This document shows positions 44,067 through 52,291 of a stretch of DNA of 64,000 nt, piece after piece. The stretch spans positions 2,604,001 to 2,668,000 of the forward strand of contig NZ_RKQF01000001.1 in assembly GCF_003814875.1 (NCBI RefSeq), written 5' to 3'. The translations under genes were made by a program, and so were the position numbers. The notes beneath the pieces are model-generated. The model ran no database searches. It was not told where the DNA came from and was given only the letters and a program-made list of their open reading frames with translations. Position 1 is the stretch's first letter. Each line of letters begins with the position of its first letter. Source of the DNA: Streptomyces sp. Ag109_O5-1. GTDB lineage: Bacteria; Actinomycetota; Actinomycetes; Streptomycetales; Streptomycetaceae.

Positions 44067-45554
44067 TCACCTCCCCTGCCGTACATCGAATGCCACGTAC
44101 GCCCGGAGAACGCCGGCCTGCTCCTCGGTCCAGGCGCGCGCGTACGCGGGCGGACGGCTGCCCGGCGAAACGAGGACGGCGAAGGACGTGCGGTGAGCGG
44201 CGCGCGCCAGTTCGGCCACGGTGGTGCTGGCGTCATGCCCCGTCGTCTGGGCGGAGCCGCAGCCGATATGGAAGGCGACGGGGACGGCGTCGTAGCCGCT
44301 GAGCAGGCACGGCGTCCGTACCCCGAGTCTGTGCAGGGCGGCGCCGGTGCGGGCCCAGTCGGCGCGGGAGGCGGCGGAGCTGCGCACGGTGTGCTCCAGA
44401 ACGACGTACTGCACGGCCAGGTGACCCGCCAGACCGACCGCCACCAGGCTGACGGCGACGGTGCGCGCGATCCGGCCGGCCGGGGCCGTGACCAGGTGGA
44501 CGAGGCCGTGGGCCACGGGGAGGGCGAGCAGGGCGTAGGCGGGCAGCAGGAAGCGGGGGGCCGCGTAGCCGATGAGGAACAGATAGGGAACTGCGGCCGT
44601 GGCAGCGCAGGCCAACGGCAGCAGGATGGGCAGCGCGCGCCGGGCTCGGACGGCGACCACAGCGCCCAGGACGGCGAGGAGCGGCAGCGCGAACCACCAC
44701 AGGGTCACCACCGGGCTGGGGGACGATCCGGTGCAGGGTCGGCACAGGGTACGTCCGCCGAGACTGCGCAACTGGTCGAGTACAGCGAGGTGCCAGCCGA
44801 GGCCGCCCTGAATGGCGGAGGCGGCGGACAGGCGCTGCGCGAGGCCGCCGTAACTCGCATACGCCTCGATCACCCACTCGCCGGCACCCGCCACCAGCCC
44901 CGCGACCAGCACGGCTAGAAGACGCGGGCGGCGCACGGAGAGCGCGAGCAGGGGCAGCACGACGTAGACCGCGTCCATGGGGCGCATCCAGGCCATCAGC
45001 GCCGCGCCCGCGAACACACCCCACCAGGCCGCCCGGTCGCGTGCGTTCGCGCGGGCGCGCAGGAAGCAGCCGACGCAGGCCAGCGCGCCGATGGCGACCC
45101 AGTAGTTGGGCATGGCCTGAGGGCCGTAGAACAGCGTCACCCACAGGGAGGCGAACAGGGCGCCGGCCAAGGCCAGGACGTGGGCCCTGAGGTGGCCTCG
45201 CCAGACTCGCAGGATGCAGTAGAGGGCCAGGCCGGAGAGGATGGCCAGGTAGATCCGGAGCAGGACGGTGGAGTCGGACCACGAGGCGATCGGGGCGGTG
45301 AGGAGTGAGATGCCGCGGGAGCGGGGCGCACTGAAGTAGGCGGCGGGAACGTGACCGCTGACCTGGCTGACGTAGACGGTCTCGTCCCAGCCGAGACCGA
45401 GATCGGGCCGTACGAGGACGAGTTGGGCGAGCGTAAAGGCGGCCGCGACCGCCCCGAGCCATGGCTCACCCCGCAGACGCCGAGGCCGGACGGCCTGTGA
45501 TCGGGGGCCGGTGCGAGGGACACCGGTCGTCGTGGCGTTCGAGCCGTCGGCCAT
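44067..45554 (-). CDS. Polytopic GT-C (PMT/ArnT-like) glycosyltransferase
   Basis: A 495-aa membrane protein with about 11-12 helices. LGLGWDETVYVSQVSGHVPA holds the acidic DE motif of the first external loop of PMT/ArnT enzymes. RSRGISLLTAPIASWSDSTV and FYGPQAMPNYWVAIGALACV follow. A ~90-residue external tail has two cysteines (TPCLLSGYD, HIGCGSAQ). It probably transfers a sugar from a polyprenol carrier. ATG 45554 has GAGAGG upstream. The downstream YbhN-like gene overlaps its end. A CTAC/GTAG dyad lies 40 bp upstream. Confidence 0.87.
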   Translation of the reverse strand: MADGSNATTTGVPRTGPRSQAVRPRRLRGEPWLGAVAAAFTLAQLVLVRPDLGLGWDETVYVSQVSGHVPAAYFSAPRSRGISLLTAPIASWSDSTVLLRIYLAILSGLALYCILRVWRGHLRAHVLALAGALFASLWVTLFYGPQAMPNYWVAIGALACVGCFLRARANARDRAAWWGVFAGAALMAWMRPMDAVYVVLPLLALSVRRPRLLAVLVAGLVAGAGEWVIEAYASYGGLAQRLSAASAIQGGLGWHLAVLDQLRSLGGRTLCRPCTGSSPSPVVTLWWFALPLLAVLGAVVAVRARRALPILLPLACAATAAVPYLFLIGYAAPRFLLPAYALLALPVAHGLVHLVTAPAGRIARTVAVSLVAVGLAGHLAVQYVVLEHTVRSSAASRADWARTGAALHRLGVRTPCLLSGYDAVPVAFHIGCGSAQTTGHDASTTVAELARAAHRTSFAVLVSPGSRPPAYARAWTEEQAGVLRAYVAFDVRQGR

Positions 45555-45594
45555 CTTGCACCTCTCGTCGTCGCACGCCACTGAGCCGGATCCT

Positions 45595-45607
45595 CTACAA
45601 GTCGTAG
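45595..45607. promoter_or_regulatory. CTAC-N5-GTAG dyad upstream of a glycosyltransferase
   Basis: CTACAAGTCGTAG lies about 40 bp before the start of the 44067 gene. It resembles CTACAAGGCTGTAG at 36922 near another glycosyltransferase. No regulator is assigned. Confidence 0.35.
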
Positions 45608-45689
45608 GAGGACACCCCACACTACGTTTTGCAGGGTTAAAGGCGGGTGAGAAGGCGCCTCCACGCTTCTCCGCTCCTCCGTAAAGCGC

Positions 45690-46101
45690 CGGGCATGGCG
45701 GGCAGCGGCCGACGTGCGCCTTCACGGTGGACTCGGTCACGATGAAGCGGGTGACGATCTCGCCATCGGTCCAGCCCTTGCCGACGGCCACGAGGGTCTC
45801 GCGCTCGCGTTCGGGGCGCGCATCCTTGAGCAGGAAGCCACCGGCTCCGGCCCGCAGGGCGGCATGCGCATACCCGTCGACGTCGAAGGCGGTCGGCACG
45901 AGGATGCGGGAGCGCCCCCGGGCCTCAGCAATCCGGCGGGTCGCCTCGATGCCGTCCATGCCGAGCATCCGCACGTCCATCAGCACGACGTCGGGACGCA
46001 GTTCGGCGGCCGACCACTTCCGTCTCCGGTATCGAGTCGAACAGTACCCGGAAGCCGTAGCACTGCAGCCGCTGGCCGTCGACGACGAGTACCGCCGTCA
46101 T
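45690..46101 (-). pseudogene. NarL/FixJ-type response regulator relic, frameshifted and internally deleted
   Basis: ATG 46101 begins TAVLVVDGQRLQCYGFRVLF and DSIPETEVVG. A frame change follows, and the next frame gives ELRPDVVLMDVRMLGMDGIE and GAGGFLLKDARPERERETLV. The receiver then jumps straight into GWTDGEIVTRFIVTESTVKA, part of a LuxR HTH, with the linker missing. The phospho-acceptor Asp is present, but the split frame should prevent a working protein. A short protein after the frameshift cannot be excluded. Confidence 0.7.
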
Positions 46102-46716
46102 CGGGTGCCTGCCTGAGGTGTCAGGTCGTGGGCGGCCTCCACGGCCCATCCCGCGTCGGCCGCGGGTCCGGCGCTCACGGCCCCTGCGTACAGCGCAGCT
46201 CGTTCACGCATGCCCACCGGCCCGCGCCCTTGCGGGAGCAACGCTACGACGTGCCGATCAAGCAGGCTGCGGAGAAGACCCTGCCCCTCTCCTGCCCCCT
46301 CGTCCTGCTGGTGCCAGGTGCCTCGGGCCCGCAGCACCCAGGTTGGACCAGAACCAGAATGCACGATTCCGTGACATACATCACAGCGGATCCGGGACCT
46401 AGGCGTGCCGGATAGTAGACGCCGCTCTGCCGACATATGGGATTTGTCTGACTTGGGGCAGGGATGTATCGCACACGGATTCCCGGCTTTGCGACCGCAA
46501 GCCATTTTCATCCGTTCCGCGCGCACGTAGGGATTCTGACGGGGCGACAGGATTCCGCAGAGACCCCGGAAACCGGACCACCGCACCCCACTTCCATGGC
46601 AAGGGCCGCCCGAGCCTACGAAGCGAGCTAGTACCAAGGCCCTTTGCGCTCCGCGTGAAGGCTTCCTAAGAATGACGAGCCGCAGGACGCCGCCGCAGCT
46701 CAGGAGCGGGTTACTC
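46102..46716. other. 615-bp stretch without a recognised gene
   Basis: No frame reads as a plausible protein. The right part should hold the promoter and leader of the CAP-domain gene. I saw no cyclic-di-AMP riboswitch core or other known RNA motif, and no clear terminator. Confidence 0.5.
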
Positions 46717-47535
46717 ATGGGTAAACATCGTAAGAACACGCAGTACCGGCGGATAGTCGTCGCTGCCGTCGCCGTGGGCACCGTGGGCATACCGTCCGCT
46801 GCCATGGCCTGTACCAACTGGCCCGACAGCGGCGGACACCGGTCCGACAGCGCCGAGAACAGCGCAGCGAGGGCCTCGTGGAACAAGAAGAACTGGTGGA
46901 ACGACGCGAGCTGGGGCCGCCCCTGGGTCGCCGACCAGACCGGCGAGCCCACGCGGACGGCATCGGCGGCGCCTAGCGCCACGAAGACTCCGAGCGCCAC
47001 GAAGACTCCGAGCGCCTCCGCAAGCGCCACGAAGACCGCTCACGCCCCTGCGAGCGCCGGAAAGACCACCGCGTCGCCCAGCACCCGGAACACCGCCGCC
47101 GCCACCGCTTCCGCGGCCCCCAAGCCGTCGAGCACCCCTAAGGCCACCGGCACCGCGTCCGGAGTCGTCGCCCGCATCGTGGAACTCGTCAACGCCGAAC
47201 GCAGCAAGGTCGGCTGTCCGGCCCTGACCCTGAACACGACCCTCACCAAGGTCGCGCAGGCGCACAGTGAGGACATGGCGCTCCACCAGAACATGTCGCA
47301 CACCGGGTCCGACGGCTCCTCCCCCGGAGACCGGATCACCAGCGCCGGGTACACCTGGAGCGCCTACGGCGAGAACGTGGCCTACGGCTACGCCACTCCC
47401 GAGCAGGTCATGGCGGGCTGGATGGCCAGCCCCGGCCACAAGGCCAACATCCTCAACTGCTCGTTCAAGGAGATCGGCGTCGGTCTTGCACAGCCCGACA
47501 GCTACTGGACCCAGGACTTCGCCACCGCCCGCTGA
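46717..47535 (+). CDS. Secreted CAP-domain (SCP/PR1-like) protein
   Basis: A 272-aa exported protein. The N-terminus GKHRKNTQYRRIVVAAVAVG leads to a signal peptide ending near AMA (residues ~28-30). A ~95-residue Ala/Ser/Thr/Lys-rich linker with repeated PSATKT units follows. The CAP domain at ~145-272 has AHSEDMALHQNMSHTGSDG and AYGENVAYGYATPEQVMAGW, then SPGHKANILNCSFKEIGVGL, with both His and Glu of the CAP cavity present. CAP proteins in actinobacteria are secreted and of unclear activity. ATG 46717 follows AGGAGC; an upstream frame to 46672 lies before the ribosome site. Confidence 0.93.
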   Translation: MGKHRKNTQYRRIVVAAVAVGTVGIPSAAMACTNWPDSGGHRSDSAENSAARASWNKKNWWNDASWGRPWVADQTGEPTRTASAAPSATKTPSATKTPSASASATKTAHAPASAGKTTASPSTRNTAAATASAAPKPSSTPKATGTASGVVARIVELVNAERSKVGCPALTLNTTLTKVAQAHSEDMALHQNMSHTGSDGSSPGDRITSAGYTWSAYGENVAYGYATPEQVMAGWMASPGHKANILNCSFKEIGVGLAQPDSYWTQDFATAR

Positions 47536-47602
47536 GCGGGCGCCGCCTGTCACGTTGAGGTGTGTGGGGGGGGAAGGGCGACTGCAAGGGAAGCGGACGC
47601 CG

Positions 47603-48035
47603 TCACGGGTGGGTGTAGTCGACCGCCGCGGGCTCGGCGTACTCGTCGAGTTCGGGCAGGTTGACGACGATCGGGTCGACGCCGGAGCGCACGACGGCCC
47701 AGACCGTCTCGACCTCCGGGGAGGCGTTGATCTCCTGATGGACGACGTGAGCGGGGATGAACACGAAGTCGCCGGGGCCCGCTTCCGCGACGTTCTCCAG
47801 TCTTGTCGCCCCAGCGGTAGCGGGCGGTGCCGCTGATGACGTACAGGACGGTCTCCTGGTCGCCGTGGTGGTGGGCGCCGGTGGCCGCGCCGGGCCGTAC
47901 GGTGCTGCGGAAGGCGGACAGGTGGGCCGCGCCGGGGCTGCGGCCGTCGAGGGCGACCTCGCGGATCAGGCCGGGGGCCTGGGGGGGTGTCGCCGTCGAG
48001 CTGGTCGTGGTGCACGACGCGGATCCGGGGGTCGG
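47603..48035 (-). pseudogene. Cupin-domain protein with two frame breaks
   Basis: Three frames join in order: VVHHDQLDGDTP; then APGLIREVALDGRSPGAAHL and GAATGAHHHGDQETVLYVIS; then GPGDFVFIPAHVVHQEINAS ending at a stop. Together they form a cupin with the metal histidines HHHxDQE and a later H. The first break lies at a run of seven G (about 47976-47982), the second near 47810. Either the gene is dead or these are sequencing errors in a real gene of about 140 aa. The start is unclear. Confidence 0.7.
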
Positions 48036-48207
48036 GGTGGGTGTCGCTACATGCCCCGCTCCCGCCTCCGCGGGGCTTGGTCGGCCGCTCACATCACTTC
48101 GCGAGCGCGCCGGTGAAGTGGCACGTCGTCTGCCCGGCCGTCGGCCTGTGTCGCCCCCCCGAGCGCCGGATTGCCGATGAGGCGCTTGTCTTCGGCAGGA
48201 TGGGCGC

Positions 48208-48741
48208 ATGACCGAGATCCGCACACCCCGTCTCCTCCTCCGCAGCTGGCACGACGACGACCTCGCACCGATGGCGGACATCAACGCGGACCCACGGGTC
48301 ATGCGCTGGGTCGACGACGGCTCCGTGCACGACCTGGACCGTACGGCCGAGGACATCGAGCGCTGGGAGGAGGAGTGGGACGAGGAGGGCTTCGGGCTCT
48401 TCGCCGTCGAACTGCTGGCCTCGGGCGAACTGATCGGCTTCACGGGGCTGTCCGTGCCCGAGTTCCTGCCGGAGGTGATGCCCGCCGTGGCGATCTGCTG
48501 GCGGCTCGGCGCACAGTTCTGGGGCCAGGGGTACGGGTCCGAAGCCGCTCACGCCACACTGGAGTTCGCGCTCCAGGATCGTGGCCTGGAGCGCGTCATC
48601 AGTATCAACCGGGTGGGGGACGACGCCTCCGAGAACGTCATCCGGAAGCTCGGCATGGCGCCCGAGCGGGAGACGGCACATCCGGTGTACGGCTACCCCC
48701 TGCGCGTTCACACCATCGATCTCACCGAGTTCCAGGCGTGA
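48208..48741 (+). CDS. GNAT-family N-acetyltransferase (RimJ/RimL-like)
   Basis: A 177-aa acetyltransferase: TPRLLLRSWHDDDLAPMADI at the N-terminus, IGFTGLSVPEFLPEVMPAVA in the central sheet and the CoA loop RLGAQFWGQGYGSEAAHATL (QGYGSE fits R/QxxGxG/A). NVIRKLGMAPERE is the usual end motif. It resembles the Acetyltransf_3 subfamily. AGGAT precedes ATG 48208. The substrate is unknown. It converges with the AMIN-like gene. Confidence 0.92.
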   Translation: MTEIRTPRLLLRSWHDDDLAPMADINADPRVMRWVDDGSVHDLDRTAEDIERWEEEWDEEGFGLFAVELLASGELIGFTGLSVPEFLPEVMPAVAICWRLGAQFWGQGYGSEAAHATLEFALQDRGLERVISINRVGDDASENVIRKLGMAPERETAHPVYGYPLRVHTIDLTEFQA

Positions 48742-48759
48742 ACCGGACGAACGTCTGCC

Positions 48760-49302
48760 TCACCAGGTGTGGGCCACGTCCACCACGAGATGGTTGGCCG
48801 TCTGGAAGACCCGGAACGGCAGCCGGGCGCGGACACCCAGTCCGGCCTGGGTGTATCCCTCGGAGCCACCCGTGACCTTGAACTCCCGGAACGTGCGGTA
48901 CCCGGTGACGTCGACGGACGGAAGCGGCGGGTAGGGCTGTCCCGTTGCCGGGTCGTAGCGCGGGGAGAACAGCGAGATCTCCAGAATGGCTCCGCCCTTG
49001 ATCGGGACCACGACGTCGGACGGGTCCTGGTGCAGTACGTCGACGTACCGGACGGTGTAGCCGATCGGGTCGGCCGCCGCGCCCTGGGCGTCGAAGACCA
49101 GACGGTCGAAGCACTCGTGCTGTCCGGTCCGCACGTCGGTCAGTCGCCTGGAGGCGACAGAGTCACCGGTCTTGTCCAGGCTCCCCCACGTCACGGCGCA
49201 GTCCACGGCCGTCGGCACGGCCGCCACCGCCGGAACCGTGCCGGCCAACAGGCCGCCGCCCGCCAGCATCATCGCGGCCAGTGCAGTACCTATACGTCGC
49301 AT
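48760..49302 (-). CDS. Secreted AMIN-like domain protein
   Basis: A 180-aa exported protein. The signal peptide RRIGTALAAMMLAGGGLLAG ends near VAA (residues ~25-28). The mature part has VRTGQHECFDRLVFDAQGAA, YTVRYVDVLHQDPSDVVVPI and LPFRVFQTANHLVVDVAHTW. This is the pattern of the actinobacterial AMIN-like beta domain. A pair of cysteines is likely bonded. It probably works in the envelope; binding partners are unknown. ATG 49302 follows GGGGGG at usual distance. Confidence 0.88.
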   Translation of the reverse strand: MRRIGTALAAMMLAGGGLLAGTVPAVAAVPTAVDCAVTWGSLDKTGDSVASRRLTDVRTGQHECFDRLVFDAQGAAADPIGYTVRYVDVLHQDPSDVVVPIKGGAILEISLFSPRYDPATGQPYPPLPSVDVTGYRTFREFKVTGGSEGYTQAGLGVRARLPFRVFQTANHLVVDVAHTW

Positions 49303-49372
49303 GACTACCCCCCAGTAGTAGTTCGCGTAGGTGTGTGTCTGTTTAGACCGTCGACCTTCCGGAAGGTTGTAC

Positions 49373-49972
49373 GTGGCGGAGCAGTCCATCGCAGCGCAAA
49401 AGGCCCCCAGCACGGAGCCGCTCACCTTGGCGGGAGCCGAGCCGAGGGGCGTGTGCGAAGGGCTCAACGAACTGATCGAGCAACACGAGGCGCTCATCGA
49501 CGACTCCGCCGACCGGGACGGCCGCGTCCTTGCGGAAGCGTGCACTGTCCCGTGGGAGCCCTTTCAGCCGGGAGTCGTGCACCCCGGACGAGCTGAATGC
49601 CGTGATGCGGCCATCGCCCGGCGGAAGCAGGGCAGCTGGACGAGCCGGTCATGCGGCACACTCCAGCACGACGCCTCCTTTCGTCGCGTTTTTTCGACGG
49701 GTCTTTTCGGCGTGCTTCGCTGCCGTCGCCCGGACTCTTTCCGCGCCTCGGAATATTCGAAGCAGAAGGGGTACCCGCAAAGACATCGCCTCGTCGGAAA
49801 GGAGGTCGATCCGATATCCACCGGCACACTTCCGGCGACGCAGGGCCCTGCGCGAGCGGTTCGGCCCGGAGAAGGGGCTCGAAGACCGCTCGTTCTTCAA
49901 CCGCCTGCGGGCCACCGTCATCTCACCACCAGCGGCCGACACTGCGGCCGGAGAGAGAGGAGAAGGCAATGA
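49373..49972 (+). CDS. Doubtful ORF before the DUF6131 gene
   Basis: A GTG at 49373 has GGAAGG at good spacing and opens a 199-codon frame whose TGA overlaps the ATG of the DUF6131 gene (ATGA). The first ~55 residues (PLTLAGAEPRGVCEGLNELI, EQHEALIDDSADRDG) look like protein. The rest is Arg/Ser-rich and runs through an AT-richer stretch at 49670-49770, and does not. A truncated gene reading into spacer is likely. No family was recognised. Confidence 0.25.
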   Translation: MAEQSIAAQKAPSTEPLTLAGAEPRGVCEGLNELIEQHEALIDDSADRDGRVLAEACTVPWEPFQPGVVHPGRAECRDAAIARRKQGSWTSRSCGTLQHDASFRRVFSTGLFGVLRCRRPDSFRASEYSKQKGYPQRHRLVGKEVDPISTGTLPATQGPARAVRPGEGARRPLVLQPPAGHRHLTTSGRHCGRRERRRQ

Positions 49973-50124
49973 TCGCCCTGGGCATCATCCTCCTCATCCT
50001 CGGAATCGTCTTCAACATCGGCCTCCTGTGGACGATCGGGGTCATCCTGCTCGTGATCGGGCTCGTCCTGTTCCTGCTCGGCTCGCTCGGCCACGCCGTC
50101 GCCGGCCGACGCCACTACTGGTAG
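49969..50124 (+). CDS. DUF6131-type small membrane protein (51 aa)
   Basis: ATG 49969 after GAGGAGAAGG opens 51 residues: two hydrophobic helices (IALGIILLILGIVFNIGLLW; IGVILLVIGLVLFLLGSLGH) and the end AVAGRRHYW. This composition and ending match the DUF6131 family, widespread in Streptomyces and of unknown function. Confidence 0.88.
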   Translation: MIALGIILLILGIVFNIGLLWTIGVILLVIGLVLFLLGSLGHAVAGRRHYW

Positions 50125-50318
50125 CCCGGACCGACCGGCGCCGGACGCCCGGTGGACCGGCTGGTCCACCGGGCACGGCAACGTTTGCGCATGCCGAGCC
50201 GGGCAACCCGGTGAACAGGCAACGCGCAGAGAGAAGATGAAGCGCCGTGACCGCGCACGCGAGCGGCCGAGCGGAACGCCGAGCGGAACATCGTCAGGGG
50301 CGAGGGCCGAGGTGGCGC

Positions 50319-51038
50319 CTATGCACGCTCCCGCCCCGAGCACACCGTCTGTCGCGGCGGCCGCCTCATCGGGTCACCGTCGGTGTTCCGGGCCCGGGCG
50401 ACGGCCATGGTGAGCTGCCGCTGGACCTGACCGGGCAGCGACGCCCCCTGCACCACGGTGGCGACCACGTCCCGGGCCAGACGGTGCAGCTTGGTGTTGG
50501 TGTTCTGGGAGGCCGTGACCAGCGCCTCCCATGCCTCGTCGGGGTTCAGGCCGAAGGACGCCATGAGTATGCCGCGGGCGAGGTCTATGTCCGGCCTGGT
50601 CCGCATCGCACGCCGCAGCTGTACGAGCTCGACCTGCAGCAGCCCGTCGTCATCGTGTTCAGGCAGGAAGAGGTCGTAGGTGTCCGTGACGGTCAGCAGG
50701 CGTTCGACGACCGGGCTTGCGGTGGTGACGGTGACCGTCTTGCCGTCCTGCACCGCCTGGCGGCGAACGGCCAGCAGGACGTTGAGCGCGGAGCAGTCCG
50801 CGAACGTCGTGCCCCCCAGGTCCAGGTCGATTCCCTCGGCCGACCTGGTGAGGGCGTGGGTCAAGGAGTGTCGCAGTTTCTGGCTGTCGTCGAGACAGAG
50901 CTCCCCGCTCAGCGTGACCGACACCCGGGCGTCGTCCGGTCCCGCCCGCACCAGCAGGACGGTGGCCGGGGGGAGCGACGCAGCGCGTACGACCGCGCCT
51001 TCACCCGCACCCGGTGCGTCGTAGGACGGTTCGGTCAT
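50319..51038 (-). CDS. STAS-ANTAR domain protein
   Basis: A 239-aa cytoplasmic protein. The N-terminal STAS domain at ~25-125 has VSVTLSGELCLDDSQKLRHS and LDLGGTTFADCSALNVLLAV, as in anti-sigma-factor antagonists (the phosphorylatable Ser position falls in DCSAL). An ANTAR RNA-binding helix bundle at ~145-195 reads RTRPDIDLARGILMASFGLN and PDEAWEALVTASQNTNTKLH. ANTAR domains bind dual hairpins in mRNA to prevent termination. Such fusions in actinobacteria link sigma-factor-type signals to RNA control; the RNA target here is unknown. ATG 51038 follows GGAGGAGG. Confidence 0.88.
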   Translation of the reverse strand: MTEPSYDAPGAGEGAVVRAASLPPATVLLVRAGPDDARVSVTLSGELCLDDSQKLRHSLTHALTRSAEGIDLDLGGTTFADCSALNVLLAVRRQAVQDGKTVTVTTASPVVERLLTVTDTYDLFLPEHDDDGLLQVELVQLRRAMRTRPDIDLARGILMASFGLNPDEAWEALVTASQNTNTKLHRLARDVVATVVQGASLPGQVQRQLTMAVARARNTDGDPMRRPPRQTVCSGRERA

Positions 51039-51116
51039 CATCGCCTCCTCCACGTCTCCTTCACCAGCCTCTTACGTCCCGCCTAATGCGTCAAGGCATA
51101 CGTGAATAGAATTTCC

Positions 51117-51140
51117 TGTTTTTGTCTGCGTGAACAAACA
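51117..51140. promoter_or_regulatory. Imperfect palindrome before the winged-helix regulator
   Basis: TGTTT (51117-51121) and AAACA (51136-51140) end a 24-bp imperfect dyad in an AT-richer gap. It lies 17 bp before the regulator start and 79 bp from the STAS-ANTAR start, a fitting place for an autorepression site. Confidence 0.4.
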
Positions 51141-51156
51141 GCCGTAGGATTTGGTC

Positions 51157-51507
51157 ATGCTGGGAGTCGATGGAGTGCCCGAGCCGCATACGGGATGGAC
51201 GTTCGTCACCAATCACGCGCGCGTCCTGGCGAGCATCGCCGACAACCACAGCGCGCGGATCCGGGACATCGCGGCCCGCTGCCGGCTCACCGAACGCGCC
51301 GTCCAGAAGATCATCGCGGACCTCGAACAGGACGGCTATCTCTCCCACACCCGCAGCGGCCGCACCAACCACTACCGGATCGACCCGAGCAAGGTCCTGC
51401 GCCATCCGGCCGAGGCCGGGCTCACCGTGGCCTCTCTGCTGTCGATGCTGGTCAGGGACGAGGTCGAACGCCAGGGCATGGTCGAGCAGGCCCGAACCGA
51501 CTCCTGA
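51157..51507 (+). CDS. Winged-helix (MarR/ArsR-like) transcriptional regulator
   Basis: A 116-aa regulator: WTFVTNHARVLASIADNHSA, then HTH IRDIAARCRLTERAVQKIIA and wing DLEQDGYLSHTRSGRTNHYR, followed by a C-terminal helix. This is the typical small actinobacterial winged helix that reads plasma-membrane or oxidative cues; its ligand is unknown. ATG 51157 follows AGGAT. It is divergent from STAS-ANTAR. Immediately after its stop lies a cupin relic. Confidence 0.88.
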   Translation: MLGVDGVPEPHTGWTFVTNHARVLASIADNHSARIRDIAARCRLTERAVQKIIADLEQDGYLSHTRSGRTNHYRIDPSKVLRHPAEAGLTVASLLSMLVRDEVERQGMVEQARTDS

Positions 51508-51748
51508 GCCCGGGCAGACCCTCTACGTCGTCGACGGCATCGCCCTGATCCAGTCCCGCGGCGGAGAGATCCTCGAAGCGCGTCCGGGTGACGTGGTCTG
51601 GACTCCGCCGGGCGAGGAGCACTGGCACGGCGCCGCACCCGACCACTTCATGACCCATATCGCCCTGTGGGAGACGGACGACGTCGACTGGCTGGAGCAC
51701 GTCACCGACGTCGAGTACGGCGGCGCGCGCCATAGCACGCACTCCTGA
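51505..51748 (+). pseudogene. Cupin-domain relic (C-terminal part)
   Basis: A frame overlapping the regulator end reads PGQTLYVVDGIALIQSRGGE, ILEARPGDVVWTPPGEEHWH and GAAPDHFMTHIALWE, the second half of a cupin with the late H of the metal site. There is no start and the first half is missing. It was probably joined to the regulator by deletion. Confidence 0.7.
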
Positions 51749-51783
51749 CACGCTCGATCCGAGTTCCTTCTTCCCCTCCGCGT

Positions 51784-51843
51784 TTGACATCGTCGCCGGG
51801 CTTCCACCATGCTTCCATTAATTCATTAACACAAGCATGGTGG
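51784..51843 (+). promoter_or_regulatory. GntR promoter and operator (11-bp perfect inverted repeat)
   Basis: CCACCATGCTT (51804-51814) and AAGCATGGTGG (51833-51843) are perfect inverted copies with an 18-bp AT-rich spacer. TTGACA at 51784-51789 is a good -35, and CATGCT at 51808 a fair -10 inside the left arm. The site ends 16 bp before the GntR start, so binding should block transcription of the regulator-ABC operon. Confidence 0.7.
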
Positions 51844-51859
51844 AGCCGAGGAAGGCGAC

Positions 51860-52291
51860 GTGATCGACTACCGGATCGACCGCGGCAGCGGCGTACCGGC
51901 CTATGTGCAGATCGTCGAGCAGACCGAACGGGCGCTCCGGATGGGCACCCTGCGGGTCGGGGACAAGCTCCCCACGGCGAGGGAGGTGGTGGCGGCGACC
52001 GCCATCAACCCCAACACCGTGCTGCGGGCCTATCGAGACATGGAGCAGACCGGTCTGGTCGAACTGCGCCGTGGCCTCGGGACCTTCGTCACGCGGTCGC
52101 TCGCCCGGCCCGGCTCGGAGGACGACTCCCCGTTGCGCCGGGAGATCACCGACTGGGTGGCCCGCGCCCGGGCCGCGGGCCTGGAGCGGGCCGATGTCCT
52201 CGCCCTGGTCACCGCGGCCCTGGACGCCCACGGCGACGAGCACGACAGCGGAACCCCGGGCGACCGGGACCGGAAGAAGGAGGATGCATGA
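51860..52291 (+). CDS. GntR-family regulator (YtrA type)
   Basis: A 143-aa protein with a GntR winged helix at ~10-78 (GVPAYVQIVEQTERALRMGT, LPTAREVVAATAINPNTVLR, GLVELRRGLGTFV) and a short helical tail without a large ligand domain, as in the YtrA subfamily. These regulators usually sit before and repress ABC exporter genes, as here. GTG 51860 follows GAGGAAGG. Its end overlaps the ATPase start by four bases. Confidence 0.92.
   Translation: MIDYRIDRGSGVPAYVQIVEQTERALRMGTLRVGDKLPTAREVVAATAINPNTVLRAYRDMEQTGLVELRRGLGTFVTRSLARPGSEDDSPLRREITDWVARARAAGLERADVLALVTAALDAHGDEHDSGTPGDRDRKKEDA

Noticed and set aside
46102..46716. ydaO-type riboswitch before the secreted CAP protein
   Set aside because: Such switches precede wall hydrolase genes in Streptomyces, but the conserved core blocks were not recognised here.
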